From assembly GCF_003664255.1 (NCBI RefSeq), contig NZ_RCCV01000004.1, positions 1 to 64,000 of the forward strand: 64,000 nucleotides of DNA, read 5' to 3'. The notes under the pieces are model-generated. The model was not told the DNA's origin. It made no database searches and was given only the letters and a program-made list of their open reading frames with translations. This document shows, piece after piece, positions 42,305 through 52,478 of the stretch (its first letter is position 1; every line of letters starts with the position of its first letter). The translations under genes were made by a program, and so were the position numbers. This DNA comes from Micromonospora sp. M71_S20. GTDB taxonomy: Bacteria > Actinomycetota > Actinomycetes > Mycobacteriales > Micromonosporaceae.

Positions 42305-43816
42305 ATGGGCGCATCAGCGACCGGATCCGCGACACCCGTAACGCCGGCGGCCACGGGTAAGGGGCTGACCAGCGAACAGCTGCTCGCCGCAGCCGCGACT
42401 GAACCGGCTGTGTTCATCGAGGCGGCGCCCGGCTCCGGTAAGACAACGGTGGCCGCCGAACGGTACGGATTCCTGCACTACAGCACCCTGGCCGACCCTC
42501 GGGCGATCGTCGCAGTCAGCTTCACCCGCGCCGCAACCTGGGAACTGCGCCAGCGCATCGTACGTACCTGGGGCCCCGGAGCTCTGCGGCCACCGAACCG
42601 GGTCGTCACCATCGACACCCTGCTGGTGGAACTACTACATCATCTCCTGCGCCGTGGGGAGCTGACATGGCCGCAAGGACACGCCGACCTGCGGGTGCTC
42701 GACAAATGGAGCACCGCCCACCCTCACGCCCGTACCACCACGAAACAGACGCTGACGCTACGTGACCGAACCATAGTCCGGACCCGGGTGAAGGCCTCCC
42801 TCGAAGCGCGGATAACCGGCCCGCCGTACTGGGAGAACATCCTCGCTGGCACCTGCACCCACGACGACGTACGTGCCGTCGTCGCGGCGGCGTTGAGTGA
42901 CCGGCACCTCGCTGCGTTCCTCGGCGGCTATTTGGCGGCCACCATCCGCGGCCTGCTCATCGACGAGGTCTTCGACGCCAACCAGCTCGACCTCGACCTG
43001 ATCAGCCTGGCCAGGCACCACGGCGTCACAGTGACCCTGATCGGCGATCCGTGGCAGGCACTGTACGAGTTCCGGGGCGCCCGCGCTCACCTGATCACCG
43101 GTTTCGTCATTGCCCAAGGACTACGCACCTATCGACTCACCCGCTCGTTCCGGTTCCGCAGCCCGCACTGCATCGCTCTCACTCGGGATCTGCGTGACCG
43201 GAAACCGGTCGCCGTGCCACCTCGTGACGGCGCTGCCCTCGACGTTGTCCTGGCCCACGAGTGGAAGACCCTATGGACCGCCGGCGGCGATGTTCTGCCG
43301 ATGTCGTTCAACAGCCCCAACACCGTCGAGCGGGCCGCCGCTACTCTGCTGGCGGATCTGGTGACCAGCGCCGCGTTCGGTCAGCATGCCGTGTTCGCCG
43401 AGGAGTCCTACCGGCTGCTCGGCATCACCGACCCGGCAGCCCGTGACCGGCTGCGCCCACACCTGATCGACGTGCTGGACATCCTGCGTTCGCCCGCGAT
43501 GACAGCTGTCAACGACACCTGGGACGCCCTCGTGACAGCGATCGGCACCGAGTCCACCCGCCACTTCCGGCCCCGACACCACGCCTACACCGAACCACTG
43601 AAGTGGCTGCGGGCGTTCCTGCACCGCAACGTCACCCATCCTGTCCCCGGCCTCACAGTGCACCAGGCCAAGGGCCGAGAATGGGAGGCCGTCGGAGTCT
43701 GCCTGACCGGCACGGAGAAGGCAGCACTCGCGGGCGGTCTCGACCCGCTCAACAGCAATCACCGCATCCTCTACGTCGCGCTGACCCGCGCGAAGTCGAC
43801 CATCGTCGCGCTGTGA
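42305..43816 (+). CDS. gajB: UvrD/Rep-type SF1 helicase, Gabija GajB-like
   Basis: The protein has 503 residues, close to GajB length. Motifs: LTSEQLLAAAATEPAVFIEA then APGSGKTT (Walker A), VAVSFTRAAT (Ia), LLIDEVFDANQLDLDLI (II), LIGDPWQALYEFRGA (III), RLTRSFRF (IV), TVHQAKGREWEAVGV (V) and LYVALTRAKS (VI). The DEVFDANQ version of DExxQ is slightly changed but keeps both acids. It should bind and hydrolyse nucleotide and assist the nuclease upstream. Confidence 0.85.
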   Translation: MGASATGSATPVTPAATGKGLTSEQLLAAAATEPAVFIEAAPGSGKTTVAAERYGFLHYSTLADPRAIVAVSFTRAATWELRQRIVRTWGPGALRPPNRVVTIDTLLVELLHHLLRRGELTWPQGHADLRVLDKWSTAHPHARTTTKQTLTLRDRTIVRTRVKASLEARITGPPYWENILAGTCTHDDVRAVVAAALSDRHLAAFLGGYLAATIRGLLIDEVFDANQLDLDLISLARHHGVTVTLIGDPWQALYEFRGARAHLITGFVIAQGLRTYRLTRSFRFRSPHCIALTRDLRDRKPVAVPPRDGAALDVVLAHEWKTLWTAGGDVLPMSFNSPNTVERAAATLLADLVTSAAFGQHAVFAEESYRLLGITDPAARDRLRPHLIDVLDILRSPAMTAVNDTWDALVTAIGTESTRHFRPRHHAYTEPLKWLRAFLHRNVTHPVPGLTVHQAKGREWEAVGVCLTGTEKAALAGGLDPLNSNHRILYVALTRAKSTIVAL

Positions 43817-43970
43817 CGACGTCCGCCGTCAGCACCCGACACCGGCCATGCACGACCACCGCGAAGAGCACGGCTCGCCGAGCCCAACCAAGTGAACGAA
43901 ATCCGCGATCAACTAAAGTGTCAATGCTATGGTTTCCGCATGTCGGTGAAGTGACGTGAAGGGGTCGACA

Positions 43971-44801
43971 GTGGATCATCCGATCGGCGGTTGGGCTCGG
44001 CAACGCTTCGGTGAACGCGCGGAACACATGCGCGATGCCGCGGTAGAGGCATTGCGGGCGGCGGTGATCGACGCGCAGGACGCCCACAAGGAAGGCAAGA
44101 GCGACAAGCTCTACACCTTCGGCTGGACACTCGCAGTGCGCAAGTACGAACGGCTGGTCGAGGCGCTGCGGGACATGGACGACGTCCAGTTGGTCCGCCC
44201 GGCGGGATCGCCGCACAATCTCGTGCTGTTCGGCGACAACTTGTTCTATCCGTTTCGGTACGCCAAGGACGGCGCTACCGCGCTGAGCGACGCCCGGGTA
44301 ACCGACGGCCGGGTCAGCGCGATGGTCACCGAACTGTTCCAGCGGTTCGGTCCCGAACCCACCCACCAGGCCGATCCGTTCCCGCTGTTCGCCCCCGATC
44401 CCGAGCCCAGCGCCGACGACGACGAGTTCCGGTCAGCGCTGGACATGCTGCCGCCGACGACGAAACTGATCCTGGTCGCGTTCGCCTGCAATGAGCACAG
44501 CGGCTTGATCGACGCCGCCTGGGGCGAGGGGGAACTCGTTGACGGCGCAGGCCATCTGCGGTGGCTGCCCGGCTGCTACGAGCCGCTACCGGTCGGCGCC
44601 CCCGTGACCGGTTCGCCGGTATCGGTTCCCGAGCCTCGCGTCGCCGGTGACACCGTAGGCAACACCCGGTTCGACAACGGCACCATGCCGACGGTTCCGC
44701 TGAGTGCGCGGCCCCCGGTCGAGCGAGCCAACAACGACGTGTTCCCGCCAGTAATCGAGCGGGCTCCGGAAACACTCAAGGCTGATGAAGAGGACCGGTA
44801 A
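43971..44801 (+). CDS. Unknown partner of an XRE-ImmA/IrrE gene
   Basis: GTG 43971 is preferred over GTG 43956 because GAAGGGG sits six bases before it. The 276 residues have an alpha/beta N-terminal part (GWTLAVRKYERLVEALRDMD; HNLVLFGDNLFYPFRYAKDG) and a Pro/Val-rich C-terminal half. I do not recognise a family. The end overlaps the XRE-ImmA/IrrE gene by 17 bases, so the two are made together; it may be the factor that is bound or cleaved by its partner. Confidence 0.65.
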   Translation: MDHPIGGWARQRFGERAEHMRDAAVEALRAAVIDAQDAHKEGKSDKLYTFGWTLAVRKYERLVEALRDMDDVQLVRPAGSPHNLVLFGDNLFYPFRYAKDGATALSDARVTDGRVSAMVTELFQRFGPEPTHQADPFPLFAPDPEPSADDDEFRSALDMLPPTTKLILVAFACNEHSGLIDAAWGEGELVDGAGHLRWLPGCYEPLPVGAPVTGSPVSVPEPRVAGDTVGNTRFDNGTMPTVPLSARPPVERANNDVFPPVIERAPETLKADEEDR

Positions 44802-45966
44802 CCGTCAGCTGTCACTGCTGCCCGGCGCGGAGGCCGACGCCGCTCCGACGCCGGGCGCGGTCGCCCAGGTGTTCGACCCGGCACGGCTGACCCAGGCACG
44901 CCATCTGGCCGGTAAGACCAAGAAGGAGGTCGCCGAGGCGGTCGGGGTGACCCCCGCGGCAGTGGGTCAGTATGAGGCCGGAGTCACCAAACCTCGGCCA
45001 GACCTGCTCCCGCGACTCGCTGATGAGCTCAACGTGCCGATCGCCTTCTTCGTCGCCGGCCGGCCGCACGCCCGTATCGACGCGTCGGGGGCGCACTTCC
45101 GTAGCCTCCGCACCGCACGGGCATGGCAGCGGGACAAGGCGATCGCTCATGTCAATCAGGTGGGTGAGCTCACGTTGGCGCTGGAGAAACGCGTGCAGTT
45201 GCCTCTGGTCGACCTGCCTGGGTTCGCCGGCGGGGAGATGCATTCCGGTGTCGAGCTTCCCCGTTCCCCGGTCGAGGCCGCCCGGGCGCTGCGTGCCTAC
45301 TGGGGGCTGGGGGCGGGCCCGATACCGCATCTGGTCCGGCACCTGGAGGCACATGGCATCGTGGTCAACACTCCACCGCCGGATCATGCCGACCGGGAGG
45401 TGGATGCGTTCTCCACCGCCTACCTAAGGCCGATCATGGTGCTCACCGCGAACCGCACCGACGACATCTACCGGTACCGGTTCACTGGTGCCCACGAACT
45501 CGGGCACTTGGTCTTACACGGCGACACCGCACCCGGTGACACACAGCATGAACGGGAAGCCGACACGTTCGCCGCAGAGTTCCTGACCCCCCGCTCCAGC
45601 ATCCTGCCGGAACTGCCCCCTCGCGCCGATCTGCGTCGGCTCGCCGAACTGCAGCGGATCTGGGGAGTCAGCATCGACTCCCTGTTATATCGCTGCCGGG
45701 AGGTCGGTCTGCTGTCCGATCAGGCTGCCGGCCGCGCCTGGCGCCGGCTGGCGCAGCTGCGGCAGGAGACGGGTTTCGCCACCGAGTCGGTAGACCGTTA
45801 TCCCGGTGAACAGCCGGTCATGCTGCGGCAGGCGTTCGAACTCGCCGCACAGGAGACCGGGCTGACCGTTCCTGCGCTGGCTCAGGAACTCGGCTGGTCG
45901 GTGGAACGAACCCGCGAAGTCCTCGGGCTGGTGCATCAGCGTCCGGTGCTGCGGCTGGTTCCCTGA
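44785..45966 (+). CDS. XRE HTH - ImmA/IrrE metallopeptidase
   Basis: The protein has 393 residues. The HTH spans about 35-85 (ARHLAGKTKKEVAEAVGVTP, then AAVGQYEAG). A zinc-peptidase domain has AHELGHLVLHGD (HExxH) near residue 236, and EREADTFAAEFLTPRS supplies the third ligand. The remainder (SIDSLLYRCREVGLLSDQAA) is the usual tail of this fusion class. These proteins cleave partner repressors or sense stress; here the overlapping partner gene is at 43971. Confidence 0.88.
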   Translation: MKRTGNRQLSLLPGAEADAAPTPGAVAQVFDPARLTQARHLAGKTKKEVAEAVGVTPAAVGQYEAGVTKPRPDLLPRLADELNVPIAFFVAGRPHARIDASGAHFRSLRTARAWQRDKAIAHVNQVGELTLALEKRVQLPLVDLPGFAGGEMHSGVELPRSPVEAARALRAYWGLGAGPIPHLVRHLEAHGIVVNTPPPDHADREVDAFSTAYLRPIMVLTANRTDDIYRYRFTGAHELGHLVLHGDTAPGDTQHEREADTFAAEFLTPRSSILPELPPRADLRRLAELQRIWGVSIDSLLYRCREVGLLSDQAAGRAWRRLAQLRQETGFATESVDRYPGEQPVMLRQAFELAAQETGLTVPALAQELGWSVERTREVLGLVHQRPVLRLVP

Positions 45967-46402
45967 CATCCTCGCCGCCGCGGGTTGTGTGAGGGAGCCG
46001 AGCGACGACCTCGGGTCTTGCTCTGCTGTCTGCCTCTGTCGACAGCGGTCCCGGCGACGCCTTCCCTTCCACCACCCAGGCCACGCCGTTCCGATCAAGT
46101 CGCTCGAGTGTCATGATTGCGGACCGACCGGTCACGTAGGACGCAGCGCAGACCACCGCTCCTCGCCGAAGCCGTCTTCTTGACACTCCCGAGGGTGGGC
46201 TTCCGGGCGGTGCTCCTTGGCATTGGGGCCATGGTCGTGCTGACCTGCTGTGAGGTGCGGTGGCCGCGCGGTGTCAGTTGGCGCTGACCGGCTAGCGTTG
46301 CGCGCGACCGGTAATCGTGGAAGTAGGTGCCGGCCCGGGTGGTCGCTGCTGAGATGTCGGCAGGTTATTGGATCTCGTGCTGAACACGTGGGGAAGCTCG
46401 CT
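45967..46402. other. Intergenic region
   Basis: These 436 bases show no convincing coding frame. No hairpin with a T tract was recognised. Confidence 0.5.
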
Positions 46403-47518
46403 ATGACCGAAGGTACGGCTGAGGTTGCCGGCCACGATGACGCTGCTGAGCACGCAGTTGTCGAGTACGAGCGGGCCGAGGTTGAGAGGTTCGCCCAAGG
46501 GCTGCCCTGGGACGACGTCGTGTCAGGTGACTGGTTCGCGAAGCTGCTCGCGCACGCACTGCATACCTACACCGCGAAGGCCAACGCGCAGTATTTCCGG
46601 GACCGATATCCGGGAATGCCGATCGACGGTGTCGTCGATGAGCGGATCAGGGCGGCGGCCCGGAACGCGGCGATCAAAGGCGGACTGTCGGCTAGCGCGT
46701 ACTCGGCTGCCGTCGTTACCACGATCGGATCCCGCGGAGGCGCATCCCGAGCCGCGTTGCCAGCCGCAGCCGCGTCGCTAATCTACGACGTTGCGTTCGT
46801 CACCAGGATGCAGCTCCGCTTGGTCTACGACATCGCGGTCCTCTACCAGATTCCGCTGGACCTGTCGGACCCTGAGGACATGTGGATGCTTGTCCGGGCG
46901 ATCCTGCCGGTCAAAGCCGGCGAGGTTACCCGGTCGGTGGTGATCAAAGCGGCCCCGGAAGCGGCTCGGCAGGTGGTCAAGCGTTTCTACTCCGGTGCGG
47001 CGCTGACCACCGCGAAGAGTTTTCCGATCGTCGGGAAGCATCTCCTGCAGCGGACCGTTATCAAAACCGGCATTCCGGTGCTCGGGGTGCCCACTGCGGT
47101 GGTGATGAACCATCGCACGACCAAGGCGGCGGGCCGGCACGCGAAGAAGATCTTCCGGGAGGAAGCGCGGCTGGTCGAACTGGCGCGCCGGCTGTCGCAG
47201 CGAACCCGGCATCCGGAGTTGATGTTGTGGGTTGCGTGGATGGTTATCCGGGCAGACCAGAATACGTCTGCCGCCGAAAAGACGCTGTTTCGGTACCTCG
47301 GCATGATGGTCCGTGATCAGCACCAGATGTCCGTCGACGAACTCGGGAGCGTTGTTGACTTCCGACCCGGCGACGTGTGGGAACGTCTGGACGCCACGCC
47401 GGGGGATTTGAGCGACATCGTCGCCATGGCGGAGGAGATCGCCGTGGCCGATGGCCCGGCCAACGGCTCGGAGCGTGCGGTCCTTGCCGAAGTCCGGGAT
47501 CGGTGCCGGCGCACCTGA
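46403..47518 (+). CDS. EcsC/TerB-like protein
   Basis: The protein has 371 residues from ATG 46403 (GGGAAGC upstream). The central part (AALPAAAASLIYDVAFVTRM, then QLRLVYDIAVLYQIPLD) resembles EcsC-family proteins with amphipathic or membrane-dipping helices. The last third (WMVIRADQNTSAAEKTLFRY; AEEIAVADGPANGSERAVLA) has the acidic helix pairs of TerB-like domains. No enzyme motif is seen. It lies inside the defence-type island, which may be coincidental. Confidence 0.55.
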   Translation: MTEGTAEVAGHDDAAEHAVVEYERAEVERFAQGLPWDDVVSGDWFAKLLAHALHTYTAKANAQYFRDRYPGMPIDGVVDERIRAAARNAAIKGGLSASAYSAAVVTTIGSRGGASRAALPAAAASLIYDVAFVTRMQLRLVYDIAVLYQIPLDLSDPEDMWMLVRAILPVKAGEVTRSVVIKAAPEAARQVVKRFYSGAALTTAKSFPIVGKHLLQRTVIKTGIPVLGVPTAVVMNHRTTKAAGRHAKKIFREEARLVELARRLSQRTRHPELMLWVAWMVIRADQNTSAAEKTLFRYLGMMVRDQHQMSVDELGSVVDFRPGDVWERLDATPGDLSDIVAMAEEIAVADGPANGSERAVLAEVRDRCRRT

Positions 47519-47744
47519 CACCACGGTCCCACGGGCTCGCCGAGCGAACCGTTGGAGGTTGCGGGCTTCGGGTCGGCGATGGCGTAGTGCGGGTCGGCGC
47601 GCGCCGGCTCCGGCTGCGCGAAGTCCCGGTCCGGCGGCCCTCCGGGGCCGCGATCACGCATTCACGTCCGCAACTCTCAGACCGTCGAGCATATGAGCGG
47701 ATCATCTGCAGTAGAGTGTCATACCTGCTCGGAAATATGATCAT

Positions 47745-48180
47745 GTGACATCAGTGCCGGCCCCGCGCCGTAGCCCGGAAATGACCGGCAGGCCACTGCG
47801 TGAGACCCATCCCCGTCTTCTCGATCAGATTGACCCCGACCTGAACGGCGATCTCGACGTCGCAGCGCTTTCGGCCGGCAGCGGTCGCAAGGTGTGGTGG
47901 CGCTGCCCGAAAGGGCCCCATCACGTCGGGCCGGCACCCGTCTCCGGCCGCACCTAAATGTCCAGCGGCTGCCCGTGCTGCCGAGGACTGCGTCCGTCGG
48001 TGACCAACTCGCTCGCCACACGGTTTCCCCGCGGTCGCCGCCCAGCTGGATCCCGAGCTCACCGACGGGCTCACCCCCGGTGAGGTGGTGGCAGGCAGCA
48101 TCAGGAAGGCATGGCGACGGTGCGCCGCCGGACCAGACCAGTCTGGGAAGCCACCGTCAGCAGCCGAACTCAGGGTGAGG
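47745..48180 (+). pseudogene. Broken zinc-ribbon repeat protein (PF14311-like)
   Basis: The first frame (GRPLRETHPRLLDQIDPDLN, then GSGRKVWWRCPKG) is a treble-clef-like zinc-ribbon repeat and ends at a TAA at 47956. After it, CPCCRG and a second repeat (AAQLDPELTDGLTPGEVV, then SIRKAWRRCAAG) follow in shifted frames. The intact protein would contain several such repeats, as in proteins near some phage-defence nucleases. It is decayed by a stop and frameshifts. Confidence 0.6.
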
Positions 48181-48610
48181 TCCCCCCGCTTTGATGGAGG
48201 GCCATACTCGTGTCAGCCGACAAGGACGGCCAGTTCGCCGGGGATGTGGCGGCGCTTGCTGATGCGGCGAGCGACAGCTGGGCTTCGACATCGCCGACGA
48301 GACCGTCGCGAAAGTCCTGCGATGGACCGTCGCCACTCAGCTAACTGATCAGCTTCGCGCCGGACGGCTGCCCATCTATCGGGTCAGGGCATGCCGGGCA
48401 GCTAGGGCCTGCCCAGCCCACATCCAAGCAGCCCGTCTCCCGTAGCTCCGCGCCTGCAACCGATCCTGTGCATCGCTCTCGTCGGGTCGGCTCCGCCGGC
48501 CCGGCCATGACGAATGAAGCGGCCATTCCGCCGAGGATCAAGTCAACTGGCGGCGACTGCCGAGACTGAGGCCATTCCTCGGTTTGGCCGCCGATCGCCG
48601 TCTTTCTAGG
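48181..48610. other. Decayed sequence upstream of the NTPase-nuclease gene
   Basis: About 90 codons of helical text read in two frames (KDGQFAGDVAALADAASD; then ADETVAKVLRWTVATQLTDQ) suggest the relic of a small gene between 48210 and 48370. The rest shows no coding signal. No promoter could be picked out. Confidence 0.35.
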
Positions 48611-51600
48611 ATGGATGGGCAACGCGGAGCGGAGGGGCTGTTGACCATCGGTGCAGTCGAACGCCATGTCCAGGGTGCGGACGAGGAGCACACGCCGCTG
48701 GACGGGGACGGCTTTCTCGACGGCGCGGCGGCCAGCATCACGCTGGCGGGGGACCTCGCCGGGCGGCCGGGAAGCTTTGTCCTGCTCGCGCCAGGCGGCG
48801 TCGGAAAGTCGATCGTCCTCGACGGTCTGCGGCGGCGGGAGGACGGCTTCGAGGTCGACCTCGTCGGGCTCCGGGGCGCTGACATCGGCCGGGCGATCGG
48901 TGCGGCGATCGCGTCCGGGAAACCGATTTACCTCGATTCTCTGGACGAGGCCATGCTTACCGAGCCGGCCCTTGTCCGGCTGGTTAACCGGGCGATGTCC
49001 GGCCCCGGGACCGATGGGGTCAAGTGGCGGCTCGCGTGCCGCCCTTCGGCCTGGACCAGTGCATTTGTCGACGGCGTCAAGAATTTCGAGAAACTGCGCC
49101 TGCTGCCGATGACGCGTGACGCGGCCCGTCGCCTGCTCGCCTGCCTCGATGTCGACGAGGGCTTTCTGGACGTGCTGGCCGCGGCGGGCCGGAGCCGGTT
49201 GAGCGCCTCGTTGTTGCACTTCATCGCGGCGGCCCGACAGTGGCAGGAGGCGGGTCGTGTTCCCGGCCAGCGCGCGGACGCCCTGGAGTCAGAGGTCCAG
49301 CGGCTGCTGACCGAGCGGGAGGAGCTTCGGCAGCCGTTACGGACGGGCGCGGACATGCGGCGCCGGACGGCCGGCCGGCTGGCCGTCTTCGCTGCGTTCG
49401 GCGGGGTCGGCCGGTTCGCGTTCCGTACTGGCGCGGGTCCGGCCGCCGTCGCGATTGCCGAGTTGCCGACCATGCCCGAGCCGGACCGTCCCGACGCCAC
49501 GATTGGGGGCGGGGTCTACGCGGAGGTGCTGGGCAGCGCGTTGTTCGACACCGCGCCGCGGGACACTGTCGCCTTCCGACACCAGGAGTACGTTGACTAT
49601 CTCGCCGCGAAGTACGTGGTGGACCGAGCGCCCACGCGGTCCCAGGTCACCGCCCTGCTCGGCCTGACCGATGGGGTGCTGCCGCGCTCGATCGTCGCGG
49701 TCGCGGCGTGGATGGTGGCGCTGCGTCCGGAATTCGCGGACCTGGTGGCGCCCGCCAACGCAGCGGCCCTGGTCGAGTCCGAGGTCGACCTGCCGCCGGC
49801 CGCGCGGGCGGCGGTCGTGGACGCGCTGCTCGCGGACGCGCGGGAGCATGACGCGCCACCGCGGTGGTCCCTGGACCTGTCGGTCGTCGTCCACCCCGAC
49901 CTGGCGCGGCAGCTCACCGACCGGCTGGCGGCCGGGGTCGACCAGCCTCTCGAGGCGTGGTGGCTCTGCCGGCTTGCCCTGGCCGGACGAATCTCGGCGG
50001 TCGCCCCCGCGGCACTGACGATCGCGCTCGACGATCGGCTTCCGTCCTGGGTCCGCAGGCCTGCGATCGCCGTGGTGACCGACCTGGGCTCAGCGTCCGA
50101 GCGGTCGGCCCTGCTTGACGGCCTGAAGCTCGACCCGGACGCGGACCCAGACGACGAGCTGCGGGCCGGACTGCTTGACGGGCTCTACCCGCAGCACATG
50201 ACCACCACCCGGCTGCTGCCTTTCGTTACCTGGCCGCGGCGTGTCAACTTCATCGGCGCGTATCGGAAATTCCTCTGGGAGTTCTCCGCCAGGGTTCCGA
50301 ACGCCGATCTGCCCGAGTTTCTCGCCTGGGCGCGTGCGAGCCTCCAGCCCCAGGTCTCCGTCGAGTCCCGCCGATGGTTGAGCGACGTGCCGATTCGGGT
50401 CGTGGAGCGAGCCGTTGCCGCATCCGATGACCCGGCAGTGCTGGGACCCTTGGCCGAACTCGTCGTCGACCTGGCCGGACACATACGCGTCGGCGCGCAC
50501 TGGGTGCTAGACACCGCCCGGCGCCGGCATCTCGCCCTCGCCGCGGCGGCGCGACTCGACGAACAACGATGGACCGTCCTACTCCAACTCGGTCTCGTGA
50601 CCGCCGACGACATCGACTGGCTGACGGACGCGATCAACGATCAGCGAGCCACCGGACAGGATGTCCTGGCGCGGTGCCTTCAGCGGCTGACTGCCCCGCC
50701 TGCCCCGACAGACGACGAGCAGGAAACCGAGGAGCAGGAAACCGAGGACCGGCCCGACGCTACGGCACTGCGAACAGCGATCTCGGCTGCCCGCCAGGAC
50801 CTCGCCGCGTGGGCCGACATCCCGATCGCCCTGATGCCAGATAACGAACAACCTGTACCGCTGTTCTCCTGCGACCTCACTGCCAGGCGGGGCTGGTCGC
50901 TGCTGACTAGCGACGAGCAGCGAGAGGTCCTCAACCGGGGCATCGAGTACGTGACTGGGCGTTCGCCCGACCCGGGCCTGTGGCTGGGCAGGGCCTCGAT
51001 CGGGCTCGACGTCGTCCGCGACTGGTCCGGGGTGTACCTGCTAACGACGCTGGCCCGCCACGCACCAGAGCGCCTCGGCGACCTCCCGCTGACGGCGTGG
51101 GCGCGATGGGCGCCTGCCATCGCCAACGCCTGGGCCCACGACGATAAGGACCTGCTCGGGGATCTCGTCGACCTCGCTCCCGCCGAGGCGACGGCCGAGA
51201 TCCGCAACGCAGTGCGGGTCGCGCTCGACAGCCGCGTCGAATGGCGACGCACACCCCTCTACGAGTACTTCGCCCGGGACCTGGCGCCCGACCTGGCCGC
51301 CATCCTGCCGCAGCGTCGCTACCCTGACGACCAGAACGCCGACGTTCTCGCCTTCCTGATCGAGCATGACCCGCAGATGGCCACTGTCGGGGCCCGATCG
51401 GTAGCGAACGGAGACGACTCGCAGCTGTCCCGCGCCGCGAACCGACACCTCGCCCATATCGACAGCCTCGGTACGATCAACCGCCTGCTGAACGAGCCGA
51501 CCCTACCCGGCGCATTCCTAGAACTCCTTGAGAGTCTGCCGCTGGACACGGTCGACGACGGCCGCCTGGCCGACCTGATCTGCCTTTTGCTCGATCGGCT

Positions 51601-52438
51601 CCCGCTTGCTGACGACCCGCGGGAAAGTGAGGACTCGCTCGACAGCCCGGCGCAGCGGGAAGCCCGCATGCTCAACCACATGGTCGAGATGCTGGCCATG
51701 CGCGGCCTCGCCACGGAGCTCAAGGTGCTGGCCGACGGGCAGCCGCCGCAAGCGCAGGCGCTCATCCGCCACCACCTGCGCAAGGCCCGCCAGATCGCGG
51801 CCGACAATGCCCAGACCCACCTCAACCCGACCAGCCTGCTCGACCTGCTCGGCCGCTCGGATCTACGGCTCATCCGCAACTCCGGTGACCTGATCGGTGC
51901 CCTGATGGACCACCTCGACGACCTGCAGCACGAACTCTCGCGCAACAACGGCTTCCGCGACCTGTGGTCACCGAACGGCAAAAACCTCGGCAGCGAGGAC
52001 GACATCACCGACTGGTTGCGGCGCCGCCTGACCGACCAACTCGGTCGGGACCGCGTCATCCTCACCCGGGAGCCTCAAGTCGAACGCATCGCGGTCAAGG
52101 GCTCCGGCACGCGCATCGACCTGACCGCAGGCACCCCGACCAACACAGCGCCCGTCGGAGTCGCTGGAGCGATCATCGAGGCGAAGCTGGTCAGCAACGC
52201 CGAGGTACCCACCGCACTACGAGATCAGCTCGTGCAGCGATACCTCGCGGCAACCGGCCAGCGGCACGGCATCTATCTCGTGTACTGGCTTCCACCCGAA
52301 CAACGGAGCTCCAGCTCTCGGAAGTACGCCGACAAGGAGGAACTCCTCGACGACATGCGGCGCTGGGCCGCGGAGGTGGCGCCGCAGTTCGACGTGAGCG
52401 TCTACGTGCTCGACGTCAGTTGGCCGAAGCGTCAGTGA
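48611..52438 (+). CDS. NACHT/STAND-like NTPase with C-terminal PD-(D/E)XK nuclease
   Basis: The start is uncertain (TTG 48584, ATG 48611 or TTG 48641); ATG 48611 is used, giving 1275 residues. A P-loop APGGVGKS at about 60-67 and PIYLDSLDEAM near 107 (Walker B, LDxLDE as in NACHT proteins) form the NTPase. RHQEYVDYLAAKYVVD resembles the end of such modules. About 700 residues of helical repeats follow. The C terminus has GTRIDLTAG and AIIEAKLVS (Asp...Glu-x-Lys), with HGIYLVYW after it, a PD-(D/E)XK nuclease. This layout is that of sensor-effector defence NTPases that degrade nucleic acid on trigger recognition. Confidence 0.82.
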   Translation: MDGQRGAEGLLTIGAVERHVQGADEEHTPLDGDGFLDGAAASITLAGDLAGRPGSFVLLAPGGVGKSIVLDGLRRREDGFEVDLVGLRGADIGRAIGAAIASGKPIYLDSLDEAMLTEPALVRLVNRAMSGPGTDGVKWRLACRPSAWTSAFVDGVKNFEKLRLLPMTRDAARRLLACLDVDEGFLDVLAAAGRSRLSASLLHFIAAARQWQEAGRVPGQRADALESEVQRLLTEREELRQPLRTGADMRRRTAGRLAVFAAFGGVGRFAFRTGAGPAAVAIAELPTMPEPDRPDATIGGGVYAEVLGSALFDTAPRDTVAFRHQEYVDYLAAKYVVDRAPTRSQVTALLGLTDGVLPRSIVAVAAWMVALRPEFADLVAPANAAALVESEVDLPPAARAAVVDALLADAREHDAPPRWSLDLSVVVHPDLARQLTDRLAAGVDQPLEAWWLCRLALAGRISAVAPAALTIALDDRLPSWVRRPAIAVVTDLGSASERSALLDGLKLDPDADPDDELRAGLLDGLYPQHMTTTRLLPFVTWPRRVNFIGAYRKFLWEFSARVPNADLPEFLAWARASLQPQVSVESRRWLSDVPIRVVERAVAASDDPAVLGPLAELVVDLAGHIRVGAHWVLDTARRRHLALAAAARLDEQRWTVLLQLGLVTADDIDWLTDAINDQRATGQDVLARCLQRLTAPPAPTDDEQETEEQETEDRPDATALRTAISAARQDLAAWADIPIALMPDNEQPVPLFSCDLTARRGWSLLTSDEQREVLNRGIEYVTGRSPDPGLWLGRASIGLDVVRDWSGVYLLTTLARHAPERLGDLPLTAWARWAPAIANAWAHDDKDLLGDLVDLAPAEATAEIRNAVRVALDSRVEWRRTPLYEYFARDLAPDLAAILPQRRYPDDQNADVLAFLIEHDPQMATVGARSVANGDDSQLSRAANRHLAHIDSLGTINRLLNEPTLPGAFLELLESLPLDTVDDGRLADLICLLLDRLPLADDPRESEDSLDSPAQREARMLNHMVEMLAMRGLATELKVLADGQPPQAQALIRHHLRKARQIAADNAQTHLNPTSLLDLLGRSDLRLIRNSGDLIGALMDHLDDLQHELSRNNGFRDLWSPNGKNLGSEDDITDWLRRRLTDQLGRDRVILTREPQVERIAVKGSGTRIDLTAGTPTNTAPVGVAGAIIEAKLVSNAEVPTALRDQLVQRYLAATGQRHGIYLVYWLPPEQRSSSSRKYADKEELLDDMRRWAAEVAPQFDVSVYVLDVSWPKRQ

Positions 52439-52478
52439 TGACGAGGCGCGACGTAGAGGTCCTGACGGCGGCTGCCGG

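Noticed and set aside
47735..47760. ATGATCAT palindrome and TGTCA/TGACA halves before the zinc-ribbon relic
   Set aside because: They are too short and imperfect to claim an operator, and the downstream gene is broken.
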